A stretch of 64,000 nucleotides of DNA. It comes from Phlyctochytrium arcticum (Eukaryota > Chytridiomycota > Chytridiomycetes > Chytridiales > Chytridiaceae). The notes under the pieces were generated by a model, which did no database searches, was not told the DNA's origin, and worked only from the letters and a program-made list of their open reading frames with translations. Positions within the stretch are counted from its first letter, which is position 1, and the number at the start of each line of letters is the position of its first letter. Below, piece after piece: positions 11,068 through 21,013 of the stretch. Where the stretch lies: contig JAHLKI010000008.1 of assembly GCA_025602905.1 (NCBI GenBank), forward strand, positions 124,001 through 188,000. Direction: 5' to 3'. The position numbers and the translations under genes were made by a program.

Positions 11068-12202
11068 ATGAGCACCGGGGCAGTCATTTTAACGCTAAGT
11101 GCTCTTACCATATCGCACACAGTTGTCCTGTTCGATCGCGTTGTCAACAATGCTCGAATCACTACCAGGAACAAGATTCCACTGGTGATATGTTGCATTT
11201 CGCATTTGATTTCAAGGTAAGTAGTCTGAGGAGGTAATTAGGACATGATTTTTCTAACGCTGTGCGTGTCGTAACAATTTGTATGTACAGATTTCAGGTA
11301 TGTGTATTCTTGCTTGCCTGTTGCGACTCTACAAATGCTAATCATGGTTCACACCAGTTAATGTATCTTTTTGATGCAGATGCGCCAAGAAATTGCAAAG
11401 CCATGGTTCTTGTGGGAAACCTATGTGGTCTCATTGTGTTCCGCTTTACGCTTCTCTACCTTCTCAGCGTACTTTGTCTCTCATTGACAAGAGGTCTAGC
11501 CAAGAATGACCTCGCCGTCAAAGCGCTCAACGTCGTGGGCTGGATACTCTTCATAGCATCCTCGGTCATCCTGATGTATCAGGAAATTGTCACGCCTTTC
11601 TTTACTGAAACTTGTCTACAAGATCTTGCAAAGTCGCTCTCGTCGGCCAATAATGCATGCTTTCTCTGCTCCTTCTTCTGTTTTGCCGCACCCATTATCG
11701 TTCAACTGTTTTTGCACATTAAGAGATCGCAGGGATCTAGTTCAAAAAATGGAGCTATTCGCAAGATCTATCTTCGGCAGCTGGTCTTTATGGTCTCCTT
11801 CACGGTGGTGTATCTAGTACTCATCATTGTGACAGTGAGTTTCAATTCATTCTTACTTGCTTTCACCTATCTTGCTCGAGCTTATGCCTATATACTTCTT
11901 CTTTAGTGGTGGTTAAATGAATTGTACGCAATTATGTACGTCTTCATTCTCGGCGGTAAGTCAAATTTGTTCAACTTTCACCAACATAAAGCATCGTATA
12001 CTGATCTTCTTTGCCAGATTACGTATGGCTCCTTGGAATCTACATGTGGATTCTGCCCCAACGCTCGGAAATCTCAGATCGAACGACTGCGGGCAATCTG
12101 GAATCGCAAAGTAAAGCTCATCAATCAATGGTCTCACCCTCAAATACCACTGGCGTGAGATTTACCAAAAGCGCAGTTGCTGCTGACGAGGATGTTCTTT
12201 GA
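11068..12202 (+). CDS. Seven-helix membrane protein, receptor-like
   Basis: Four exons: 11068-11216, 11291-11834, 11907-11955 and 12018-12202, joined at clean GT-AG sites. They give about 308 residues with roughly seven hydrophobic helices: near residues 3-22, 38-60, 85-115, 128-150, 165-190, 210-235 and 240-262. A hydrophilic Ser/Thr-rich tail follows, ending AADEDVL. The layout (short N-terminus, Cys-containing loops, cytoplasmic tail) resembles a G-protein-coupled receptor, but I see no family signature such as DRY or NPXXY. The call is therefore architectural only. It sits inside unit 1 of the tandem duplication and has no counterpart in unit 2. Flanking block B starts about 180 bases after its stop. 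Confidence 0.6.
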
Positions 12203-12669
12203 AATGTAGTTTGACAGCAGCAAAGCCTCTTCCATATGTAAATTATCTAAAGTATAAGCATATCAGCGACGTTCGCAAAATGATAAACTTCAACCTCCAG
12301 GGAATGATTAGAGCAAAATTCCCTGTTCTAGTGAAGCGCATCTCGCCGATACCAATCATGCTGTTAAAACGAATGATGCTTAAAGTTCCGCCAAACGGTA
12401 AAATTCCACGGAGTTTTCCACGCGGCAAACCTTACCCGATGGGAAAAATTAGACAAGTACATAGACGAATGAGATCAATTCAATTCGAAATGGTTCTAAC
12501 TATCATAACAGTTGTCATGTTATTACATCAAAAATTTGAGCAAAAAAGGTATGAAGACAAATGGGTAGAAGGGAAAGTGGGCTACATAAATCCCTTCAAT
12601 TTGAGTACCACGCGGTCCCCGCTCAACCATTGAATGCGGACGCAGATCCAACACGCTGATATGTCGAGA
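12203..12669. other. Intergenic; duplicated blocks B and C
   Basis: This is the 3' flank shared by the duplicated units. It contains block B (about 12385-12430) and block C (about 12515-12600, AAAATTTGAGCAAAAAAGGT), each recurring at 15.3-15.6 kb and, more decayed, at 22.2-22.5 kb. The longest open frame (12199-12633, +) lacks a recognisable product and overlaps these repeats. Confidence 0.6.
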
Positions 12670-13699
12670 CTACGAATCGTATGTTATCTGCGGGAAACGA
12701 GCAATTGCGTCTCGGTACTTTTGCGGAGTCGTAGCCGAGCCGAATGTAGTTGCGCAATATACCGATATGTTCTGTCCGATGGCGGCACTGAGAAAGTGCG
12801 TCAATTCCCCAAGGTCCATGTCTTTAGTGGGTTCCCATCCTTTAACGGACCTGCCCTCAATGGTTTCCCAATGGGCCAATTGCATTGGGTAGTACAAGAC
12901 CAATAATCAAAAGATTTGGTCATGAAGTGTAGGTTCTTCCCCGATTGCATCCATAAGGTATAAAAGAAGCCAAACCAGTCCACGTTCGGTGCAAGTCCTC
13001 CCCCCGAAGGCCAACCAATCCATCTATTGTAATAAGCAGGAGCAGCAGCGGTTTCGCCAGTTTGATAATAGAAGTCGTACAACGGAAAATGGGCGAAGCC
13101 ACCGTACCAAGACCATACTCTGTGAAAGTGCCAAGAGCCGGTTCCTTGCGGCCCCAATTGATGAACATCGAGCATGGCGTGCGCAAGCATCTCCTTAATC
13201 AGAGCAGCATTGCTGAAAGTTCTAGCTTCAATTTTCAGGTAGTTTCTAAACGGATCCCAGAAACGCGGGTAACCAGTATCGGATTCAGAATCATCGGCGC
13301 CAATCCTCGACGCAAAGACGAACAATGGTTTGGGCGCTCCGTGGTTCTCGCATTGACGACCATAAAGTGGATCAATGACGCGTTTGACGGAGCAGCTGCC
13401 AAACATCCGAAGGACATGCGCCCAATACTGTCGCACCCAAGGTTCCAACCATGCGTATTCAGTCTTGGGGCGAGCGAGTAAGGCAGCATTTTGATAAAAG
13501 ACGGTATCAAAGTAGCAGTTACCGCGAGTTAGGAACGTAGTTTCCGAATAGTCCAATTTCCAAATCTCTTCTACTGCATGAGAATCGGGATGACAAGCTT
13601 CCTTCGCACCGACGACATCGAAATTCAAAACGAAAATATAATACAGATACTGAGGAGCCAAGTGTAAAGGACTAGTAGAAATCTCGTTGGTCTGGGCAT
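12670..13699 (-). pseudogene. Frameshifted copy of the secreted protein gene (copy 1)
   Basis: Clear homologue of the intact gene at 15655-16680 over its whole length, but with two breaks. Near 13625 it has about 5 extra bases in the signal-peptide region (after LLVLYTWLLSICI), which shifts the frame. Near 12893 one base is missing (copy 1 reads TCTTGTAC where copy 2 reads TCTTCGTAC), which shifts it again, so the C-terminal third (GWEPTKDMDLGELTHFLSAA) lies in another frame. The middle frame, 12801-13751, is open for 316 codons and could be misread as a gene with an odd N-terminus. The rest is well conserved (all main cysteines and Trp/Tyr-rich motifs), so decay is recent, or these are assembly errors. 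Confidence 0.75.
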
Positions 13700-15654
13700 A
13701 GTGGTCAGCTTCGATTTGTGCAGCAGCAAATGCTGATTTTCCCTTGCCCATGTACCTTTGTATTTATCTTTCAGAAACATTTGTTTCCGTTGTACGGAGG
13801 GATTGGTCTCCCAAAATTTAAGTGTGACCAAAATATTGTTCAATGGATGAGCAATGGTCATGTCCCATACACATCCAGCGGACTTCAGCCCGATCGTATT
13901 CATTAGTATTCGTATTCATTGCGTGCATTTAAGACCTGTCCCTTGTAAACTAAAAGAGTTGGATCTAAGTAAGGATTCACTAAAATAACCCTTTATGCCA
14001 CAGGCCAATGTTTGGACAAGGACAAACGTGTCCCATGTAAACCCAAAGAGTTGCATCTAAATGTGGATTCACTCATGGAACCCTCATTACACAGGCCAAT
14101 ACATGCACAAGGAATGTTGACAGTACCCTCAAGACGCCCGAATTCTTAATAATCAAAACCCGAGAGTTGCATTGTTTGCGAGCTTTCGGAATTTCTTTGC
14201 GGCTTGTGCGGATTATATACCTAAAAATTAAGCAAACATATGCCAAAGGATGCTCTCCATGTTTGCAAACACATTAGTAATGCATGACGAGCTGACGAGG
14301 TGTCCCCATTTATAGGTCCTTCAGGCGAGGGTGAAATGGAAGGCTCCGTTTTGATTTTGTCACCCAATATACTTAACAATAGGGCCAAGATTATTTGTGG
14401 GGAATGGAAGTTCCAGAATGTTTGATTGTGAAGGTGGAAAAAAGCATAGCATACGTGTGTTTCGTTTCATACATGATTTTTAGATTAGGGTTTGCCATCG
14501 GACCTTGAATTGGACCACCAGAGTAAAGTTAAGTATGACATTAATGGATGTTTAAGCATTCATAAATGCCACCAGCCGCTTCCGAACATTTTAGCTGCAT
14601 TCCATTGTGTTTGTTCTCTAAAAACTTGCATCCATTGTTCATAAGTAGGATTAGCATTACCGGAATCTGCGTGACCCAGGACAAGTTTAGGTAGGTGCTT
14701 ACATCTACGCTGAAATGTGGCTCTTACGATCGAAGATTTGTATCGTTCATATTTTAAGTTTCAAAATACGATAAGAGACTTTGTTTCATCGAACTACCGA
14801 ACGTAGATCGACTCGGGGATGCTTGGTTTTAAGATGTCGGGTGAAGCCGGGTCAGTTCCTTCGTCGTTAATTATCCACCTCCGGTAGTTTCCGATAACTC
14901 GAGGCCAACTAACAATAAAGCTGCCAATAAACTCTGGAAAACATTTCATCATCTAAAATGTATCTTTAGTTAGCGTAAATTTGGGAAAGAATCTGCTTGA
15001 CAGTTCGCAAAAGTTAGAGAAAAGAGTGACCTTCGAGCTTTGAAAATGCGTTTTCTGCGCAATGCCGTGCGCACTGCACAGAGAGGTTAGTGGGTTCTGT
15101 CAGAGGAAAGAATTATTTGACCTAGAAACGGGATCCAGAATCTCGGAACAGAACAACAACTAGGCTATGCCCAAGATAAACGGTCGATTTTACGATTTTG
15201 CTGAATGAGGAGGTAAACGAAATCCAAAATCAAATTTGGAAACGCACGAACTTTGTGCGGTTTCGTGGGGCATTAAAATAAATCCTCCTTTTGGCAAGTA
15301 AGGCTGTATGGTGTTGAAAAGAAAACCGTTAAAGTTTTGCCAAAGAAAAGTTCCAATATTCTGAGAGACGCTAGAATTCCCCGTACTTCTCCACGCTCGT
15401 CCTACGAGGCAGTGTAACATCGCTTCCTTCTAGAGGGCGGGAACTGGACGTGCCCCAATGGAAAAAACATCTAAAAAAATCAGAAGTACTGTACATGTAG
15501 CGTACTACGATATGGTCCCAACCAAAACTGTAATGTCATGGTAGTACGTCAAAGATTTGAACAAAATCGGTATAAAAATAGACTGGTATAAGAAAAAGTA
15601 GGGTACTTCAATTTGTGCTGGAGGTCGCAAGTCCAACACACCGATACGTCGAAA
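13700..15654. other. Gene-poor region: promoter repeats of copy 1 and blocks A-C of unit 2
   Basis: Holds the upstream region of copy 1 with an imperfect 88-bp tandem repeat (13933-14112), then blocks shared with 16.7-17.9 kb (14117-14190, 14537-14630). From 15105 it holds blocks A, B and C of unit 2. No convincing gene is seen in nearly 2 kb. Confidence 0.6.
13933..14112. repeat. Imperfect 88-bp tandem direct repeat in the copy 1 promoter
   Basis: 13933-14021 and 14026-14112 share CTTGTAAAC/CATGTAAAC, AAAGAGTTG, ATCTAA, GGATTCACT, AACCCT and ACAGGCCAAT in the same order. The corresponding place in unit 2 (16786-16860) has only one copy, so this repeat arose after, or was lost since, the larger duplication. 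Confidence 0.75.
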
Positions 15655-16680
15655 CTACGAAATGTATGTCATCTGCGGGAAACGGGCAATTGCATCTCGG
15701 TACTTTTTCGGAGTCGTAGCCGAGCCGAATGTGGTTGCGCAATATGCCGATATGTTTCGGCCGATAGCGGCACTGAGAAAGTGCGTCAATTCCCCAAGGT
15801 CCATGTCTCTAGTGGGTTCCCATCCTCTAACGACCCTGCCCTCAATGGTTTCCCAATCGGCCAATTGCATTGGGAAGTACGAAGACCAGTAATCAAAAAA
15901 TCTCCTCATGAAGTGTAAGTTTTTCCCCGATTGCGTCCATAAGGTATAAAAGAAGCCAAACCAGTCCACGTCCGGTGCAAGTCCATCTCCGGAATTCCAG
16001 CCAAACCATCTATTGTAATAAGCGGTAGCTGCAGCGGTTTCGCCAGTTTGGTAATAGAAGTCGTACAACGGAAAATGACTGAAGCCGCCGTACCTAGCCC
16101 ATACATTGTGAAAGTGATAAGAGCCGGTTCCGTGAGGCCCCATTTGATGAACATCGACCATATTGTGCGCAAGCATCTCCTTTATCAGAGCAACATTGCT
16201 GAAAGTTCTAGCTTCAATTTTCAGGTAGTTTCGAAACGGGTACCAGAAACGCGGGTAACCGTAACTAGATTCGTAAGCAGTAGCTCCAATTCTCGACGCA
16301 AAGACAAACAACGGTTTGGGTGCTCCGTAGTTCTCGCATTGACGACCATAAAGTGGATCATTGACGCGGTCCACAGAGCAACTGCCAAACATCCGCCTGA
16401 CATGGGCCCAGTACTGTCGCACCCAAGGGTCCAACCATGCGTATTCAGCCTTGGGGCGAGCGAGCAAGGCAGCGTTGTAATAAAAGACGGTATCGAAGTA
16501 GCAGTTGACGCGAGTTATGTTCGTAGTCACCGAAAGGTCCAATTTGTAAATTTCTTCCACTGCATGAGATTCAGGATGACACGCTTCCGTCGCAATCACG
16601 ACATCAAAATTCAACATGAAAATGCAGATACTGAAGAGCCATGTGGAGACTATTAGCAGAAATCTCGTTGGTTTGGGCAT
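15655..16680 (-). CDS. Secreted protein of unknown family (intact copy 2)
   Basis: A single exon of 341 residues. The N-terminus is MPKPTRFLLIVSTWLFSICIFML, a signal peptide. The mature protein is rich in aromatic residues and has about six cysteines (EACHPES, VNCYFD, GSCSVD, RQCENY, AYCATT) that could form disulphides. Distinctive motifs are YFDTVFYYNAALLARP, LYGRQCENYGAPKPLFVF, GTGSYHFHNVWARYGG, FPLYDFYYQTGE and DVDWFGFFYTLW. I recognise no family and no protease, glycosidase or lipase signature. It is a duplicated gene in a repeat-rich, fast-changing region, a pattern often seen for lineage-specific secreted proteins of fungi. An effector or enzyme role is speculation. Confidence 0.7.
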   Translation of the reverse strand: MPKPTRFLLIVSTWLFSICIFMLNFDVVIATEACHPESHAVEEIYKLDLSVTTNITRVNCYFDTVFYYNAALLARPKAEYAWLDPWVRQYWAHVRRMFGSCSVDRVNDPLYGRQCENYGAPKPLFVFASRIGATAYESSYGYPRFWYPFRNYLKIEARTFSNVALIKEMLAHNMVDVHQMGPHGTGSYHFHNVWARYGGFSHFPLYDFYYQTGETAAATAYYNRWFGWNSGDGLAPDVDWFGFFYTLWTQSGKNLHFMRRFFDYWSSYFPMQLADWETIEGRVVRGWEPTRDMDLGELTHFLSAAIGRNISAYCATTFGSATTPKKYRDAIARFPQMTYIS

Positions 16681-17636
16681 GGCTGGTATGGTGGTCAGCT
16701 CCGAGTTGAGCAGTAGCTGATGCTGATTTCCCCTTGCGCATGCTCCTTATTTATATCATTCCGAAGCATTTGTTCCCGTTGTATGAATTGCCCCTTGGTA
16801 AACTCAAAGCGCTGGTTCTAAATGAGGATTCACAAATAAAAACCCTTGTTACGTTAATACTTTGTTAATACTTTATGAATTGTGGCGACAGTACCCTCAT
16901 AATCAAAACCCGAGATTTGCATTGTTCTCTGAGCTCTCTGAGCTGAAAGGACAGATTTTACCCGTCCTTTCGAACTTTATTGGCTTGGCTCTTCTGGGGC
17001 ATTGCTTGGAACCGTGGGAGCGCGGTGCTCCTCTCCACGGCAGCTGGCTCCCCTGTCGAGATCAATATTACCGAGAGTATTTTACATACAGAGCATAAGC
17101 GTGCAACCAAAACAAAACAAGATTGCCAATGAACGAGGGCGCTCTGGAGCGTGTTATTCACACTTTAATCCATACCAAATTACATCCTCAAGCTGCTTTT
17201 GCTACGGAAACCTTCCTATTCCGTAAAATTTGTCAGGTAGATTCATACTATTAATGGATGTTTCTAAAAAAAGCATTCATAAATGCCACCAGCCACTTCC
17301 GAACATTTTAGCTGCATCCCATCTTGTTTGTTTTCTGCACGCTTTGGATTCGTTTTGCATCAGAATATCAGGGCACCAGCAGTTTGATAATGATCAAAAC
17401 TCCGAATGCAACTCTCCTCTCTCCCAACTGTTCCAACTCAATTAATTATTGAACAAACAAAATCTTCACCCTGTGACCCTGGACTTGTACGTTACCATTA
17501 TTTGAGCGGCGGAGAACGCCGACCCCCCTTTTACCTGCCATGCACCTCGGATCACACGCCGTCAATCCAAACTGAGTTTTGGAAGGCGTAAGTATTATCT
17601 TCAATGTGGCTGAAACCCCGGATGTATTTCCTGCGG

Positions 17637-17760
17637 GGGCTCCTCAAGGCTCTCTTTAAAGACAAGAAACATATTCCTTTGTGATGTTTGATGTGGGACA
17701 ATCGAGCTCAAATACTGATATGGCGAAGATTGCTCCATTTTCGTATGCGGGGGTGATTCA
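17637..17760. repeat. Diverged dispersed repeat, copy 1
   Basis: A block with CTCCTCAAGGCTCT then ACAAGAAACATAT and GTGGGACAATCGAGC resembles 19806-19960, which has GCACTTCAATGCTCC, ACAAGAAACATAT and GTGAGATAATCAAGC. Order and spacing are conserved, sequence is diverged. Confidence 0.5.
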
Positions 17761-18125
17761 GGTCAGAGATAACACATGCCAACAGTGCCGAGAATCCAGG
17801 ATGTGCACTGAGAAGGGACTAACAGCACTCACTAATATAAGCATTCTTGTCACGGCGGCAATTTGTTTAGAAAGAATCTGCTTTGCGTTCTGAAAACTTT
17901 TTTACGACGAAAAGACTCAGTGGCCGTTACTTCCCCTGGGCTAATACCGAACGCAGCGAGACCCGGCGTTCCCCCTTGTCAATATGTATCGATATAGGTA
18001 CAAACAGAAAGGAGAGGATAGGCTGGGAAATGAGCGGCGATATCAATTCCAGGAAGATACACAGTCAATGAGTGAATATTCCACAATGTTAAAGGTCGGG
18101 TAAATCCGGGTCCGTCGGTTCTGGT

Positions 18126-18264
18126 TACACCGAAGTCAGTATTTAGTTTGGTCGAGAATTAGTGTAGGTTGAGAATCAGTCTGACCAGCACCAATTCTTG
18201 AAATTGGGTCAGGATTTCTTGTTCAGAATTAGTGTTGGGAACACTAATTACTGACTTCGGTGTA
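18126..18264. mobile_element. MITE with 20-bp terminal inverted repeats and TA target duplication
   Basis: Left terminus 18128-18147 begins CACCGAAGTCAGTA. The right terminus 18243-18262 is its reverse complement with one mismatch in 20. Both ends are flanked by TA (18126-18127 and 18263-18264), the target duplication of Tc1/mariner-type transposition. The 135-bp interior has no coding capacity and contains internal copies of GAATTAGTGT. This is a non-autonomous element; no transposase gene is in the window. Confidence 0.8.
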
Positions 18265-18553
18265 CTGATGCACCTGCGGCGAATCTCGTTCTTGAAAAAG
18301 CAAAAAAAAATCGCCCAGGTAAATTTTGGAGGGTGGACTTATTTACCAACGATAGTCGTTCTTTTGAAAAACAAATCTGCTTTACATCTTGAGAACTCTC
18401 GAACTTGGGTCTAGACCGTCTAATAGAGTGTACTGCGCAATGTTGCCTTTTTGGGACGCAATTAGCCAAAGTGGCGCGGCTCGGCGGAGCAGCAAGCGTT
18501 GGCTTCGCCCTCAGCAAAAGATGGAACACAGTCAACGACTTACCATATAGGAA

Positions 18554-19612
18554 ATGAAGGTCCCAGTGCCCGAAATGACTCGTCTGAGTCGTCTTTCCCG
18601 GTCACTCTTTCGACTTGTATTCCGCTACCGGTACATTCTCCTAACTCTGATCTTGTCCCCACCCCTCCTTTTGATCCCACTCGTCCATTCTTCGGCCAAT
18701 TCACCCACCCTCGTGCCCAAATCATGGCGAGAAGCGTCCAGGCCTTTATTGGCTGTTGCTCACCCCGATGATGAATGTCTGTTTTTTGCGCCGGCCGTTT
18801 TGAGTTTTGGCCGAAGACGGAATGTCAAGCCGGCCATATTGGTTTTGTCCACCGGTAACGTATTGACGTTTTTGTTGGCGCGTATAGCGTGGACTGATGC
18901 TTTAAATAGGGAATAATTATGGGATTGGATCTTTGCGCGAACAGGAGTTGCAGGGGAGTTGCCGTGAATTGGGGGTCGCGTTGGAGGATTGTGTGGTCCT
19001 CAATGTTCCGGGGTTGGAGGATAACCCCCGCGAGTGGTGGCCAACAGAGTTGGTGGCCGATGTGATTAAGAAACACGTAGAAAAGATTGGGGCGGACTTG
19101 GTAATGAATGCTTTTGCGTTTTGTTTTCGATGATACGATTCTTACACTTTTGCGAATGATAGATTTATACGTTTGATGAAGGTGGGGTGTCAGGGCACCT
19201 TAACCACCGATCCGTCCACCGCGGAATCGAACATCTCGTTCGCACAACTCCCATCATCAACGCCAGCCTTCCCTCCGCCTCATCACCTGATACCTCCCTC
19301 TCCACCCGCCCACTCCCATCCGCCTTTGCGTCCACATCCGTATCCCTACTCCGCAAATTCTCGACCATCTTTGATTTGACACTCACCTCCCTTCCCTTTC
19401 TGGCGCGCTCCCTGCTCGATCTGTCCTCTCCCCTGGTCAAGAATGACGTGTTGCGGCGAGATGATCGAGGATTGTTTTTGACGTCGTGGAGCGAGTATAT
19501 AGCCGGCCGGCGAGCATTTGCGAGTCATGCATCTCAAGTCTCGTGGGATCGATACTTGTATCTATTGTTGTCCCGCTACATGATTCTGAATGATGTGTCA
19601 CGCATCCAGTAA
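18554..19612 (+). CDS. GPI12: N-acetylglucosaminyl-phosphatidylinositol de-N-acetylase
   Basis: Three exons: 18554-18854, 18910-19100 and 19163-19612. After a short N-terminus there is one membrane anchor (YILLTLILSPPLLLIPLV). The LmbE/PIG-L fold follows, with the zinc-binding motif AVAHPDDECLFF, then ILVLSTGNNYGIGSLREQEL spanning the first junction, GVALEDCVVLNVPGLED, and YTFDEGGVSGHLNHRSV with the catalytic-site His pair. This is PIG-L/Gpi12, an ER enzyme that removes acetyl from GlcNAc-PI in the second step of GPI-anchor synthesis. The family usually has about 250-300 residues; this is about 315, with a Ser/Pro-rich insert near residues 190-220. The ATG at 18554 gives the membrane anchor and is accepted. 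Confidence 0.9.
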
Positions 19613-19805
19613 ACATCCTTTCCGTACATGTCTATTTGCAGGCTGACAGGATTTCCCCCGGGGTTGGAAATACCTTTATATTTACATCTACATATCAATA
19701 GCATGGTTGGAAGAGACTTTTGAATTGCGTATGGCACCTGCCACACGCTTTCCTCCCAAGAAATCACATTTTTTCGTAAGTCACGGATCTGAGATTTGAG
19801 TGAAT

Positions 19806-19960
19806 ATTCGAATATATTGCTTCCGGGAGCACTTCAATGCTCCCGTTATATACAAGAAACATATGATACATGGTGTGAGATAATCAAGCACTGCACGAAG
19901 GGAACTATAGTGGAGGTGGCACTGTTATGGTCAGGGTTGACACCTGTCACAGACCTCCAC
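19806..19960. repeat. Diverged dispersed repeat, copy 2
   Basis: Counterpart of 17637-17760, with ordered shared words (ACAAGAAACATAT and others). Identity is low; it may be an old transposon fragment. Confidence 0.45.
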
Positions 19961-20276
19961 AGGGTCAAGGCAGGCGCGGCACTGTAATGCAGAGGCAATG
20001 GGTGAGTGATCTCTCTTGCTATGCTAAGATCTGCAAGCAACGCTCAATAAGCAAAAACAGGATATTGTGATGTAGCCTGGCAGCATTGGCAGCAGGGCAG
20101 CAGTGACATGTTCAGATTAGTTAGCGCAGTCGATTGCCAAATGTAGTTATATTAGCGGTTCAAGTTGTGTCCCAGTTGTGTACATATAGTGTCGAAGCCA
20201 GACCTCTGTTTGAGAGGTTGGACCTTACAATACATAGCGTGTGAACTACCTTGCGCGAACGAGAACGTGTGGTGCT

Positions 20277-20299
20277 ATCCATCCATCCATCCATCCATC
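20277..20299. repeat. Tetranucleotide microsatellite (ATCC)n
   Basis: Five to six ATCC units. Confidence 0.85.
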
Positions 20300-20322
20300 T
20301 AGAGGATTATCACGTTACAGGA

Positions 20323-20412
20323 GACACCTACTGTAGACCCGGAGACACCGGGGCTATTCCTGTCACACGCAACATTACATAAACGGAGACACCGGGTAAC
20401 CGAGACGTGAGG
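20323..20412. repeat. Interspersed GGAGACACC repeats
   Basis: AGGAGACACCTACTGTA, CGGAGACACCGGGG and CGGAGACACCGGGT occur within 80 bases. The same words recur at about 21887-21920 (GGAGACACCG, GGAGACACCTACTATA). Confidence 0.55.
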
Positions 20413-21013
20413 ACAAAGATTATGACACGGTCTGAGATGTTTATATATTGACCCGGAGAGACTGCAGCAAGTTGGTCCGGCCGCAAAGCCGAAAGTCAAA
20501 AATTAATACTGTGCAGAAGTAAGTCAACATTCTGAATTCAGGGTGCAAGCGATGGAAGATGAAAAATAAGACAATGCAATGATGTCTCTAGTGATGAGAC
20601 GAAAGCAGGTTTTGTTTCCCACCGATTGACATCAGTGAGTTGACAACAAAAACTCGCCGACGCGTCGTGGGCAAGAGGTGAACGAGTGAAAAAGCTTCTC
20701 CATAACCAAAACGCTTGCCAAAGAGATCGGAGAGACCACTTACAAGACCGTACAGTGAAAGTAAACCAACACACAGGGCAAATAAGAACAAATCGAGTTG
20801 GTTGTACTCTGATGGGATCAAAAATGGTCGTTGGTGCGAGTACATAAAGAATGGGGATATTAGATACTTTTTGAACGCAGGGAAAGATAAAGTGTGTATC
20901 CCGGCGCTTGTGAAGGATTTATGCCCACATTTTAGTTTTACAGTTGTTCCGTTGTACCAACGTTGATCTCTCCCCACCCAGACGCATAGTTTCAGGCGTG
21001 CCGGCACCTGACA

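Larger units (their letters stand above)
10720..14990. repeat. Tandem segmental duplication, unit 1
   Basis: Unit 1 shares ordered blocks with unit 2 (15096-18110): block A (10735-10915 vs 15105-15270), block B with GCCAAA and CCACGC motifs (12385-12430 vs 15340-15400), block C (12515-12600 vs 15530-15610), the secreted-protein gene (12670-13699 vs 15655-16680), promoter blocks (13933-14190 vs 16786-16940) and a block with GCATTCATAAATGCCACCAG (14537-14630 vs 17248-17340). Between A and B unit 1 has an extra 1.4 kb that holds the seven-helix gene. Boundaries are by eye. Confidence 0.75.
15096..18110. repeat. Tandem segmental duplication, unit 2
   Basis: Direct-orientation partner of unit 1. 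It starts with block A almost immediately after the end of unit 1. Blocks A and B are close together here because the 1.4 kb with the seven-helix gene is absent. It carries the intact secreted gene. Homology fades after about 17.9 kb. Confidence 0.7.
16681..18553. other. Gene-poor region: copy 2 promoter, dispersed repeats and a MITE
   Basis: Upstream of copy 2 the blocks at 16786-16940 and 17248-17340 match unit 1. A diverged repeat at 17637-17760 recurs at 19806-19960. A MITE lies at 18126-18264. No gene supported in 1.9 kb. Confidence 0.6.
19613..21013. other. Gene-poor region with dispersed and simple repeats
   Basis: Contains the second dispersed repeat copy (19806-19960), an (ATCC)n run at 20277-20299 and a cluster of GGAGACACC words at 20323-20410. 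A 139-codon minus frame at 20588-21007 encodes a hydrophobic stretch but has no recognisable family and overlaps a second open frame. I do not call it. Confidence 0.5.

Noticed and set aside
12199..12633. 144-codon basic plus frame
   Set aside because: It overlaps the stop of the seven-helix gene and the repeated blocks B and C; composition looks like translated repeat.
12801..13751. 316-codon minus frame read as an intact gene
   Set aside because: Alignment to the 15.7 kb paralogue shows that its first 45 residues and last 35 residues are out of frame. Treated as a pseudogene.
20588..21007. 139-codon minus-strand frame with a hydrophobic stretch, just after the F-box gene
   Set aside because: No family, overlapping second open frame, in a repeat-rich gene-poor area. 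Too weak to call.
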